The notes under the pieces were generated by a model that saw only the letters and a program-made list of their open reading frames with translations, was not told the DNA's origin and did not search any database. From positions 24,926 through 88,925 of the forward strand of contig JAKOMT010000002.1 in NCBI GenBank assembly GCA_022241475.1: DNA of 64,000 nt. Direction: 5' to 3'. This document shows, in pieces, positions 1 to 8,838 of the stretch (the first letter of the stretch is position 1; each line of letters starts with the position of its first letter). The DNA is from Microvirga sp. (lineage in GTDB: Bacteria; Pseudomonadota; Alphaproteobacteria; Rhizobiales; Beijerinckiaceae). Made by a program: the position numbers and the translations under genes.

Positions 1-948
<948 letters not shown>

Positions 949-1013
949 ATGCGGGTCCTCAATTTCTGACTATATGGAGCGCGCCGTGCGGCGCGCCCCG
1001 GGTTGAGAAGGTG

Positions 1014-1040
1014 TTAGCACTCCCTCGCGGTGAGTGCCAA
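1014..1040 (-). promoter_or_regulatory. CIRCE operator (HrcA binding site)
   Basis: The inverted repeat TTAGCACTC, nine bases, GAGTGCCAA differs from the canonical CIRCE TTAGCACTC-N9-GAGTGCTAA at one base. It sits upstream of groES. CIRCE is the binding site of the repressor HrcA, so this predicts HrcA control of groESL. hrcA itself is not in the window. Confidence 0.95.
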
Positions 1041-1234
1041 CTATGCACCGGGAGATAGGCTCAGCGCGTCGATCTGTCAAGCTCGACGCGCCATGTCCGG
1101 CTCCGCGCCGGCCGGGCCCGAGGCGACGCGACGACCTCTGAGAGAGCCGTTGAACGCAGATGGCGGGATCGGCGCGAGCGTCGGCGGCGACGGTGGAATC
1201 GGCGCAAGCGTCGGCAATTGACGGCCGCGCCTCG
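1041..1234 (+). other. Gene-poor stretch with an imperfect direct repeat, ahead of an orphan terminator
   Basis: No convincing gene is visible between the CIRCE element and the plus-strand terminator at 1235. An imperfect ~24-bp direct repeat (about 1161-1185 and 1192-1215, core GATCGGCGCGAGCGTCGGC / AATCGGCGCAAGCGTCGGC) lies here. If read in the frame ending at 1221 it would encode two copies of DGGIGASVG. No Shine-Dalgarno supports translation. A short RNA ending at the terminator is possible. Confidence 0.3.
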
Positions 1235-1263
1235 GCCCGGCCGCCACGGCGGCCGGGCTTTTC
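1235..1263 (+). terminator. Rho-independent terminator with no assigned upstream gene
   Basis: An 11-bp perfect GC stem (GCCCGGCCGCC paired with GGCGGCCGGGC) with a tight loop is followed by TTTTC on the plus strand. No plus-strand gene precedes it, since groES points the other way. It either ends a small unannotated transcript or insulates the downstream ATP-grasp operon. Confidence 0.6.
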
Positions 1264-1452
1264 AGTCTGGGCCGAACCGGCCTGATTTCCCGGTAGACGT
1301 TCCTGCGATGCGGCCCTCACGGACGCTGGCCCGGCGAAAGACGCGAGCTTGGCGAAAGTTGCGAAACCCGCTGACGGCGGTCGGACTCCCTTGTATTGGC
1401 ATGCTCCTTGCCACTAGGCTGGTCGCCAGAGACCGCGCCATGGGGAGCATGC

Positions 1453-2874
1453 ATGCCCGCTTTCGACGAGATGAACGGCCACGACGGTGAAGCGGTGATC
1501 CGGTCGCCCTATTCGCGGATCACGGAGTGGCTCAAGAACACGCCTCGCGACCATCTCGACGCGCGCCGCAGCCAGGCCGAGCTGTTCTTCCGCAGGATCG
1601 GCATCACGTTCGCAGTCTACGGCGAAGAGGCGGCGAGCGAGCGCCTCATCCCCTTCGACATCATCCCCCGCATCATCACCAAGGACGAGTGGCGCAGGGT
1701 CGAGAAAGGTCTGGAACAGCGTGTTCGGGCGCTCAACATGTTCCTGGCCGATCTCTACGGCAAGCAGGAGATTCTTCGCGCGGGAATCATTCCCTACGAG
1801 CTGATACTGACCAATCCCGCCTACAGGCTCGAGATGAAGGGGCTCAAGGTCCCCCACGACATCTACAGCCACATCGCGGGCATCGATCTCGTGCGCGTCG
1901 ACGAGAATACGTTCTACGTCCTCGAGGACAACGCGCGCACGCCGTCCGGGGTCTCCTACATGCTGGAGAACCGCGAGGTGACGATGCGGCTCTTTCCCGA
2001 GCTGTTCGCGCGCCATCGCGTCGCGCCGGTCGAGGAGTACCCCGACGCGCTGCTCGCCTGCCTGCAATCGGTCGCTCCGACGAGCGGGCGGCGCGAGCCG
2101 ACTGTCGCGCTCCTCACGCCGGGCCAGTTCAACTCCGCCTATTACGAGCACTCGTTCCTCGCCGACAAACTCGGCGTAGATCTCGTCGAGGCGAGCGATC
2201 TGTTCGTCAGCGACGACGTCGTCTACATGCGCACAACCGAAGGGCCGCGGCGGATCGACGTGCTCTATCGTCGCCTCGACGACGAGTACATCGATCCCCT
2301 CGTCTTCCGGCCGGATTCGGTGCTCGGCGTGCCAGGCCTGTTCGGCGCCTATCAGGCGGGCAACGTGACGCTGGCCAACGCCGTCGGCACCGGCGTCGCA
2401 GACGACAAGGCGGTCTACACCTACATGCCGGAGATCGTGCGCTTCTACATGGGCGAAGACCCGATCCTGCACAACGTGCCGACCTGGCGCTGCCGAGAAC
2501 GCGAGTCGCTGAACTACGTGCTCGACAATCTGGGCGATCTCGTCGTCAAGGAAGTCAACGGTTCGGGCGGCTACGGCATGCTCGTCGGCCCGCACGCCAC
2601 GAAGGCGCAGGTCGAGGAATTCAGACGCAAGCTGAAACACAATCCCGAGGGGTTCATCGCGCAGCCGACGCTGGCGCTCTCCACCTGCCCGACCTTCGTC
2701 GCGTCCGGCGTGGCCCCACGCCACGTCGACTTGCGCCCCTTCGTGCTTTCTGGGTCCAAGGGGGTCACGATCATCCCCGGCGGCCTGACGCGGGTGGCGC
2801 TGAAAGAGGGCTCGCTCGTCGTCAATTCCAGTCAGGGCGGCGGCACCAAGGACACCTGGATCGTCGACGCCTGA
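1453..2874 (+). CDS. Circularly permuted type 2 ATP-grasp protein (DUF404/DUF407, COG2308)
   Basis: Predicted amide-bond-forming ligase of the circularly permuted ATP-grasp family; substrate unknown. The 473-residue product starts at MPAFDEMNGHDG, chosen because family homology begins right after it. Recognisable family blocks are YGEEAASERLIPFDIIPR near residue 60, LEDNARTPSGVSYMLENRE near 160, and a glycine-rich nucleotide loop VVKEVNGSGGYGMLVG near 363. It is first of four plus-strand genes (alpha-E, transglutaminase, Anbu) with 40-55 bp gaps, an association described for this family and linked to peptide tagging or ligation. The family is certain; the reaction is inferred. Confidence 0.93.
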   Translation: MPAFDEMNGHDGEAVIRSPYSRITEWLKNTPRDHLDARRSQAELFFRRIGITFAVYGEEAASERLIPFDIIPRIITKDEWRRVEKGLEQRVRALNMFLADLYGKQEILRAGIIPYELILTNPAYRLEMKGLKVPHDIYSHIAGIDLVRVDENTFYVLEDNARTPSGVSYMLENREVTMRLFPELFARHRVAPVEEYPDALLACLQSVAPTSGRREPTVALLTPGQFNSAYYEHSFLADKLGVDLVEASDLFVSDDVVYMRTTEGPRRIDVLYRRLDDEYIDPLVFRPDSVLGVPGLFGAYQAGNVTLANAVGTGVADDKAVYTYMPEIVRFYMGEDPILHNVPTWRCRERESLNYVLDNLGDLVVKEVNGSGGYGMLVGPHATKAQVEEFRRKLKHNPEGFIAQPTLALSTCPTFVASGVAPRHVDLRPFVLSGSKGVTIIPGGLTRVALKEGSLVVNSSQGGGTKDTWIVDA

Positions 2875-2919
2875 TCCATGCGCCACATCGAAAATTCCCG
2901 ATAACAGACTGGACCACCG

Positions 2920-3861
2920 ATGCTTTCCCGCACCGCTGACAATCTATACTGGCTGTTTCGCTACACCGAGCGCGCCGATTTCGTCGCCCGTATCCTCGAC
3001 GCCTCGATGCGCCTAGCCGCTCTGCCGACAAGCTATAGCGGCGTGCGCAACGAATGGGAGAGCGCGCTCGCGGTCGCCGGCGACAGCGAGATCTTTCACC
3101 AGCATTACGACGTCGTGAACGAGGAGACGGTCCGCGACTTTCTCGCCTTCTCGCCGCACAACCCCTCCTCCATCAGGAGCTGTCTCGAATACGCCCGCAC
3201 CAACGCGCGCGGCGTGCGCACGGCGTTGACGATGGAGATGTGGGAGACGATCAACGACGCCTGGCTCGAGCTCAAGCGCGGCCGGCGCGCTGACATGGAC
3301 CGCAACGCCTTCTCCGACTTCCTTCAGTTCACGAAGTCCGTGTCGCTGAATTTCGACGGCTCCGCCTACCGCACGATGCTGCGCAACGACGCCTATTATT
3401 TCACCAGATTGGGCGTGTCGATCGAGCGCGCCGACAACACCGCGCGCATCCTCGACGTGAAATATCACATGCTTCTGCCGGAGACGGAGCGCGTGGGCGG
3501 CAGCCTCGATTATTTCCAGTGGACCACGATTCTTCGTGAAGTGCAGGCCCATACGGCCTATCATTGGGTCTACAGGGAGAGCGTGCGGCCATGGCTCGTC
3601 GCCGACCTGCTGATCCTGAACCGCCAGATGCCGCGCTCGCTGGCCTGCTGCTGCGAATCGCTCGTGCGCAACCTCGACCTCATCGCCGACGTCTACGGCC
3701 GGCGCGGTCCAGCCCAGCGATTCGCCAGCGCGACGTCGGCCCGTCTCGGCGCTGCGCGGATCGAGGAAGTGTTCGGACACGGCCTGCACGAATGGGTCAG
3801 CGAATTCGTCGTGGAGAACAATCGGCTCGGCGCGGCGATCGCTGAGCAGTATCTCATCTGA
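2920..3861 (+). CDS. Alpha-E domain-containing protein (DUF403, COG2307)
   Basis: Member of the all-helical alpha-E family that is nearly always encoded beside circularly permuted ATP-grasp genes. The biochemical role is unknown; a scaffold or partner of the ligase is usually assumed. The 313-residue product begins MLSRTADNLYWLFRYTERAD, the hallmark opening of the family (LSRxAxxLYWxxRYxERA). It continues with helical segments such as YYFTRLGVSIERADNTARIL. It starts 45 bp after the ATP-grasp gene and precedes the transglutaminase gene by 55 bp, so co-transcription is likely. No catalytic motif is apparent. Confidence 0.92.
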   Translation: MLSRTADNLYWLFRYTERADFVARILDASMRLAALPTSYSGVRNEWESALAVAGDSEIFHQHYDVVNEETVRDFLAFSPHNPSSIRSCLEYARTNARGVRTALTMEMWETINDAWLELKRGRRADMDRNAFSDFLQFTKSVSLNFDGSAYRTMLRNDAYYFTRLGVSIERADNTARILDVKYHMLLPETERVGGSLDYFQWTTILREVQAHTAYHWVYRESVRPWLVADLLILNRQMPRSLACCCESLVRNLDLIADVYGRRGPAQRFASATSARLGAARIEEVFGHGLHEWVSEFVVENNRLGAAIAEQYLI

Positions 3862-3916
3862 GGCGCGGCGAAGTCCGTCTGCGCCCGAAGTAATCGCCGA
3901 CCGCCCCGGGGGAAGC

Positions 3917-4762
3917 ATGCGCGTCCGCATCGAACACGAGACACACTACGTCTACGAAACGCAGATCCGCTCGCTGATCCAGATCCTGCGAATGACGCCG
4001 CGCAGCCATGACGGCCAGCACGTGCGCAACTGGCGGATCGAACCGAGCATTGACGGGCGGCTGCGGCAGGACGAAGACGCGCTGGGCAACAAGGTCCACC
4101 ACTTCTCCGCCGATCGCGGCGCCGAGGAGCTGACTCTGCGCGTCGTCGGCGAAATCGAGACGAGCGATACGGCAGGCCTCGTCAAAGGCGCCGTCGTGCG
4201 CACGCCCGATTCCTATTTCCTGCGCGACACCGAACTCACCGAGGCCGACGAGGCGCTGCGCGCGTTCGCGGCCGACGTCGCCGGCGACGTCAGGAGCGAC
4301 CCGCTCGCCGCCCTGCACCGATTGATGAACGCAATCAACGGCCGGGTCCTGTTCGACACCGAGCCGACCCACGTCGCGACGACGGCGCGTGAGGCTTTCG
4401 CCATGAGCACCGGCGTCTGCCAGGACCTCACCCACATCTTCATCGCCTGCGCGCGCTCGCTGGGCATTCCCGCCCGCTACGTTTCCGGCTACTTCTTCCG
4501 CGCAGACGGCGTCGTGGAACAGGACGCCGGCCACGCCTGGGCCGAGGCGCGGATTCCGGAGCTCGGCTGGGTCGCTTTCGACCCGACGAACGGAATCTGC
4601 ACGACCGAGGCGCATGTGCGCGTCGCCATCGGGCTCGATTATCTGGGCGCAGCCCCCATCCGGGGCAGTCGCTGGGGCGGGGGCGGCGAGACGATGGACG
4701 TGCGTCTGACCGTCGCCAACGCGGACCGCGCGGCGCCGGAGCAGTCACGGGCGGAAGAATAG
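3917..4762 (+). CDS. Transglutaminase-like cysteine protease family protein (COG1305)
   Basis: Papain-fold transglutaminase-like protein of 281 residues; members act as peptidases or amide transferases. An N-terminal beta domain opens MRVRIEHETHYVYE, typical of the bacterial transglutaminase N-terminal domain. The catalytic triad is visible: Cys168 in STGVCQDLTH, His206 in DAGHAWAEA and Asp222 in WVAFDPTNG. It is third in the ATP-grasp/alpha-E/Anbu cluster. In such clusters it is proposed to cut or transfer peptides made by the ATP-grasp ligase. All three catalytic residues are intact, so it should be active. Substrate unknown. Confidence 0.92.
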   Translation: MRVRIEHETHYVYETQIRSLIQILRMTPRSHDGQHVRNWRIEPSIDGRLRQDEDALGNKVHHFSADRGAEELTLRVVGEIETSDTAGLVKGAVVRTPDSYFLRDTELTEADEALRAFAADVAGDVRSDPLAALHRLMNAINGRVLFDTEPTHVATTAREAFAMSTGVCQDLTHIFIACARSLGIPARYVSGYFFRADGVVEQDAGHAWAEARIPELGWVAFDPTNGICTTEAHVRVAIGLDYLGAAPIRGSRWGGGGETMDVRLTVANADRAAPEQSRAEE

Positions 4763-4802
4763 AGTCAGGGCCGGAAGAGCCCATCACGAACGGACGAATA
4801 TC

Positions 4803-5549
4803 ATGACTTATTGCGTCGCCCTGCTGCTCGAGCAGGGCATGGTTTTCATCGCGGACACGCGCACCAACGCCGGCCTCGACAACATCTCGACCTTCCGCAA
4901 GCTGACGCTGATCGAAAAGCCCGGCGACCGCGTGCTCGCCCTCGCCTCGGCGGGCAATCTGTCGATGTCGCAATCTGTCGTGAGCCTGGTCATGGAGGGG
5001 ATCGAGGACCCCGAGACCGGACGCGTGGATCGGCTGGAGGACGCTCCGACGCTGTTCAAGGCGGTTCAGTTCGTCGGCCGCGCAGTGCGGCAGGTGCGCG
5101 CGGAATACGCTCCCGGATTCGCCGAGGCGAAGCTGCCCTTCGACGTGTCGTTTTTGTTCGGGGGACAGATCGGCGACGAGCCGATGCGCCTGTTCATGGT
5201 CTACGCCGCCGGCAACTTCATCGAATGCGGCCAGGACGCGCCCTTCCTCCAGGTCGGCGAGCACAAATACGGCAAGCCGATCCTCGACCGCGCCGTCTTC
5301 TACGACATGGATCTCTACGACGCGCTGAAGATCGCGCTGATCTCGATGGATTCCACGATGCGCTCCAATCTCGGCGTGGGGCTGCCGATCGACCTCGCCG
5401 TCGTGCGCCGCGACGCGCTGGTGGCGGAGACCTCGCATCGCATCGAAGCGGGCGAGGTCTATTTCAACGATGTGCGCGAGCGCTGGTCGACGGCTTTGCG
5501 CGCCGCCCACATGGCGATCCCGCGCCCGCCCTACGCGCCGAAACGCTGA
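4803..5549 (+). CDS. Anbu, ancestral beta-subunit proteasome-like hydrolase (COG3484)
   Basis: Ntn-hydrolase of the proteasome/HslV superfamily that forms Anbu assemblies. The 248-residue product begins MTYCVALLLEQGMVFIADTR. Removal of Met1 exposes Thr2 as the nucleophile, with Asp18 (FIADTRTN) and Lys33 (STFRKLTLIE) placed as in proteasome beta subunits. Unlike HslV there is no AAA+ unfoldase gene beside it; instead it ends the ATP-grasp/alpha-E/transglutaminase cluster. This arrangement is known for Anbu and suggests a dedicated peptide-modification or degradation role. Family assignment is firm, function inferred. Confidence 0.93.
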   Translation: MTYCVALLLEQGMVFIADTRTNAGLDNISTFRKLTLIEKPGDRVLALASAGNLSMSQSVVSLVMEGIEDPETGRVDRLEDAPTLFKAVQFVGRAVRQVRAEYAPGFAEAKLPFDVSFLFGGQIGDEPMRLFMVYAAGNFIECGQDAPFLQVGEHKYGKPILDRAVFYDMDLYDALKIALISMDSTMRSNLGVGLPIDLAVVRRDALVAETSHRIEAGEVYFNDVRERWSTALRAAHMAIPRPPYAPKR

Positions 5550-5652
5550 TCGCGCGACGCCGGCGACGATTGCGGCGGACGCGGCGTTGGGCTAGACCCC
5601 GTTTCGGACGGGCCCGGCTCGCGCCGCCCGCATCTGGAACGGACCGAGGAAC

Positions 5653-6417
5653 GTGAGCGACAGATTCAAGCCGACGGCGAAAAAGGACGAAGGCGGCCTC
5701 TTCGAGACCATCAAGGTCATCGTGCAGGCGCTGCTGATCGCGGTCGTGATCCGCACGGTGCTGTTTCAGCCCTTCAATATCCCCTCGGGATCGCTGATCC
5801 CGACCCTCCTCGTCGGCGATTATCTGTTCGTCTCGAAATACTCCTACGGGTATTCGCGCTATTCGATCCCCTTCGGCCCGCCGGTCTTCTCCGGGCGGAT
5901 CTTCGGCTCCGAGCCGCAGCGCGGCGACATCGCCGTCTTCAAGCTGCCGAAGGACAACGAGACCGATTACATCAAGCGCGTGATCGGCCTGCCGGGCGAC
6001 GCGGTGCAGATGCTCGACGGCCGCCTCTACATCAACGGGGTGATCGTGCAGCGCGAAGAGGCCGGGACTTACCGCGCCTACGACGCCTTCGGCCGCACGC
6101 AGGAGGCTCCGCGCTATCGCGAGACCCTCCCGAACGGCACGTCCTACTACGTCATCGAGCGTGACGGCGATCGCGGCTTCTGGGACAATACCGAGCTTTA
6201 TCAGGTGCCCGAAGGGCATTTCATGATGATGGGCGACAATCGGGACAACTCGACCGATTCCCGCGATCTCTCCAGCGTCGGCTTCGTGCCGATCGAGAAC
6301 TTCGTCGGCCGGGCCGAGATCATCTTCTTCTCGATCGAGGAAGGCGCCTCCGCATGGCGGATCTGGGACTGGCCGATGACGGTGCGCTGGAGCCGGCTCT
6401 TCAGCACGATCGAGTGA
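5653..6417 (+). CDS. lepB: Signal peptidase I
   Basis: Inner-membrane serine protease that removes signal peptides from secreted proteins. The 254-residue product starts at a GTG and has one N-terminal membrane segment (about 20-38). The catalytic Ser47 lies in NIPSGSLIPTL and the general-base Lys108 in DYIKRVIGLPGD; the C-terminal box GDNRDNSTDSR is also present. It is first in a conserved lepB-rnc-era-recO-parC run; its stop lies 2 bp before the rnc ATG. Usual alphaproteobacterial length. Confidence 0.97.
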   Translation: MSDRFKPTAKKDEGGLFETIKVIVQALLIAVVIRTVLFQPFNIPSGSLIPTLLVGDYLFVSKYSYGYSRYSIPFGPPVFSGRIFGSEPQRGDIAVFKLPKDNETDYIKRVIGLPGDAVQMLDGRLYINGVIVQREEAGTYRAYDAFGRTQEAPRYRETLPNGTSYYVIERDGDRGFWDNTELYQVPEGHFMMMGDNRDNSTDSRDLSSVGFVPIENFVGRAEIIFFSIEEGASAWRIWDWPMTVRWSRLFSTIE

Positions 6418-6419
6418 CC

Positions 6420-7139
6420 ATGAGCAGGCGCGCAGGCAGGCCCGGCTTCGGGGATCTCGAAGAGCGCATCGGCCACGATTTCGCCAACCAGGCCCTTCTG
6501 CGCGAAGCGCTGACACACACGAGCGTGGCGCGACCGATCGAGGGGCAGCCCTACAATTACCAGCGCCTCGAGTTTCTGGGCGACCGGGTGCTCGGGCTCG
6601 TGGCCGCCGACATCCTCTTCCACCGCTTCCCCGACAGCAAGGAAGGCGAGCTGTCGCGGAGACTGTCGGAACTGGTCCGCCGGGAAACCTGCGCGCAGGT
6701 GGCGGACAATTGGGGTGTCGGCCCCCATATCATCTTCGGGCTCGGCGTTCCGCGCACCGTCAACCGCGCTAACCGCTCGATCCTCGCCGACATCTGCGAA
6801 TCCGTGATCGGCGCGGTCTATCGAGACGGCGGCTTCGATGCGGCGCGGCGCGTGATCGAGACGGGCTTCGCCGAGGCCTTCGAGGGCGCGGCGCGCACCC
6901 AGCGCGATCCGAAGACGGCGCTGCAGGAATGGATACAAGCTCGCGGCGGCCAGCCGCCGATCTATCATCTCGTCGAGCGCACAGGCCCCGAACACGCTCC
7001 CGTCTTCCTCATCGAGGTCGTCGGCGAGGGGCTCCAGCCGATGCGCGGATCGGGCGCCAACAAGCGCGCCGCGGAACAGAACGCCGCCGAGAACGCGCTC
7101 GTCGCGCTCGGCCTGAGGAAGGACAAGTCCGGTGACTGA
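6420..7139 (+). CDS. rnc: Ribonuclease III
   Basis: Double-strand-specific endoribonuclease for rRNA and mRNA processing. The start ATG at 6420 was preferred over an in-frame ATG at 6354 lying inside lepB, because it lies 2 bp after the lepB stop and homology begins at DLEERIGHDF. The signature YQRLEFLGDRVLGLV (near residue 44) and the second acidic site DICESVIGAVYRDGG give the metal-binding residues. A C-terminal double-stranded-RNA-binding domain ends in GSGANKRAAEQNAAENAL. The 239-residue product overlaps era by 8 bp, indicating translational coupling. Confidence 0.97.
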   Translation: MSRRAGRPGFGDLEERIGHDFANQALLREALTHTSVARPIEGQPYNYQRLEFLGDRVLGLVAADILFHRFPDSKEGELSRRLSELVRRETCAQVADNWGVGPHIIFGLGVPRTVNRANRSILADICESVIGAVYRDGGFDAARRVIETGFAEAFEGAARTQRDPKTALQEWIQARGGQPPIYHLVERTGPEHAPVFLIEVVGEGLQPMRGSGANKRAAEQNAAENALVALGLRKDKSGD

Positions 7140-8037
7140 AGAAACGAAAGCCGGCTTCGTCGCCCTGATCGGCGCGCCGAACGCCGGCAAGTCGACCCTG
7201 CTCAACCAGCTCGTGGGCTCGAAGGTCTCGATCGTCTCGCGCAAGGTGCAGACGACGCGCGCGCTCGTGCGCGGCATCGTCATCGAGGGCGCGGCGCAGA
7301 TCGTTTTCGTCGACACGCCCGGCATCTTCAAGCCGCGCCGGCGGCTCGACCGCGCGATGGTGACCTCCGCATGGGGCGGAGCGGCGGACGCCGACGCCGT
7401 GTGCCTTCTGATCGACGCCCGCAGGGGGCTCGACGAGGAAGCCGAGGCGATCCTCACGCGCATGGGCGACGCGCGGGGGCCGAAGATCCTCGTCCTCAAC
7501 AAGATCGATCTCATCGCCCGCGAGAGGCTGCTGGCGCTGGCCGCCACGATCAACGAGCGCGTCGCCTTCGACCACACCTTCATGATCTCGGCCCTCAAGG
7601 GCGACGGCGTCGCGGATCTGAAGAAGACGCTCGCCGGCATGATGCCGAAGGGGCCGTGGCTCTATCCGGAGGACCAGATCTCGGAAGCGCCGCTGCGGGT
7701 GCTGGCGGCCGAGATCACCCGCGAGAAGATCTACGATCGCCTGCATCAGGAACTGCCCTACGAGGCGCATGTCGTCACGGAGCAGTGGGAGCAGCGCAAG
7801 GACGGCTCGGTGCGCATCGAGCAGACGATCTTCGTGGCGCGCGAGAGCCAGCGCAAGATCGTGCTCGGCGACGGCGGGCGCACGATCCGGTCGATCGGCC
7901 AATCGGCGCGCGAGGAGATCGCCGAGTTCACGGAATGCCCGGTGCACCTGTTCCTGTTCGTCAAGGTGCGCGAGAACTGGGCGGACGATCCCGAGCGCTA
8001 CCGCGAGATGGGCCTCGAATTTCCCAAAGGCGGCTGA
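7132..8037 (+). CDS. era: GTPase Era
   Basis: Essential GTPase that binds 16S rRNA and assists 30S maturation at the inner membrane. The 301-residue protein shows the P-loop GAPNAGKST near residue 14, G3 VDTPGIF, G4 NKID, and a C-terminal KH domain with GDGGRTIRSIGQSAREEI. The GTG start lies inside the rnc 3' end (8-bp overlap), a conserved coupling. Full length. Confidence 0.97.
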   Translation: MTEETKAGFVALIGAPNAGKSTLLNQLVGSKVSIVSRKVQTTRALVRGIVIEGAAQIVFVDTPGIFKPRRRLDRAMVTSAWGGAADADAVCLLIDARRGLDEEAEAILTRMGDARGPKILVLNKIDLIARERLLALAATINERVAFDHTFMISALKGDGVADLKKTLAGMMPKGPWLYPEDQISEAPLRVLAAEITREKIYDRLHQELPYEAHVVTEQWEQRKDGSVRIEQTIFVARESQRKIVLGDGGRTIRSIGQSAREEIAEFTECPVHLFLFVKVRENWADDPERYREMGLEFPKGG

Positions 8038-8080
8038 GCCGCGCGATTTCCGTCGCGCCTGAAGCCGCCTGGAGCCTGCG

Positions 8081-8815
8081 ATGGAATGGAGCGACGACGC
8101 CCTCGTCATCGGATCGCGCCGCCACGGCGAGAGCGGACTTCTGCTCGAAATCCTGACCCGCGACCACGGGCGCCATCTCGGCTTTGTCCCCGGCGGGCGC
8201 TCGCGCCGCGTTGCGCCGATGCTCCAGCCCGGCAACGCCGTTCGCGCGACATGGCGGTCGCGGCTCGACGAACATCTGGGAACCTTCGCGGTGGAGGCGA
8301 CGGAGCTGCGCGCGGCGCGCTACATCGCGAACCCGCGCTCGCTCTACGGCCTTGCGGCGATGACGGCGCTGCTGCGCCTCCTGCCAGAGCGCGACCCCAA
8401 TCCCACATTGTTCGATGCGGCGCAGGAGCTCGCCGACCATCTCGACGAGCCGGAGGCGGCTGGCCCGCTCTTCGTGGGCTTCGAACTGACGCTGCTCTCC
8501 GAACTCGGCTTCGGGCTCGATCTCTCTGAATGCGCCGCGACGGGCGCGCGCGTCGACCTCGTCTTCGTCTCGCCGCGCACCGGGCGCGCCGTGAGCCGCG
8601 CCGCCGGCGAGCCGTGGCGGGACAAACTGCTTCCCCTGCCCGCCTTTCTTGTGCATGACGGGGGCCTCAACCGCGTCCCGGGCGAACAGCTTGCTGAAGC
8701 CTTCGCCCTGACCGGCTACTTTCTCGAACGCTGGATTTTCGAGCCGCAGGGGCTAAAAGCCCCGCAGGAGCGGACGCGCTTCGTGGCGAGCGTCACGCGC
8801 GAGGAGCGGCCCTGA
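8081..8815 (+). CDS. recO: DNA repair protein RecO
   Basis: RecO loads RecA through the RecFOR pathway and anneals single strands. The 244-residue product begins [18 protein letters not shown], the OB-fold N-terminus. [20 protein letters not shown] and the helical part [22 protein letters not shown] match alphaproteobacterial RecO. A four-cysteine zinc site is not evident, as is common in this class. It lies 43 bp downstream of era and 23 bp upstream of parC. Confidence 0.95.
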   Translation: MEWSDDALVIGSRRHGESGLLLEILTRDHGRHLGFVPGGRSRRVAPMLQPGNAVRATWRSRLDEHLGTFAVEATELRAARYIANPRSLYGLAAMTALLRLLPERDPNPTLFDAAQELADHLDEPEAAGPLFVGFELTLLSELGFGLDLSECAATGARVDLVFVSPRTGRAVSRAAGEPWRDKLLPLPAFLVHDGGLNRVPGEQLAEAFALTGYFLERWIFEPQGLKAPQERTRFVASVTREERP

Positions 8816-8838
8816 AGCGGCCGCGTGGAGAAACGTTC

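Noticed and set aside
1161..1215. Short direct repeats as a possible CRISPR
   Set aside because: Only two imperfect copies, no regular spacers and no cas genes.
1030..1221. 63-codon plus-strand ORF overlapping CIRCE
   Set aside because: The GTG start lies inside the operator and no Shine-Dalgarno is present; kept only as a possible transcript region.
1414..2886. A 490-codon minus-strand frame opposite the ATP-grasp gene
   Set aside because: Nearly mirrors the sense gene; no recognisable domain.
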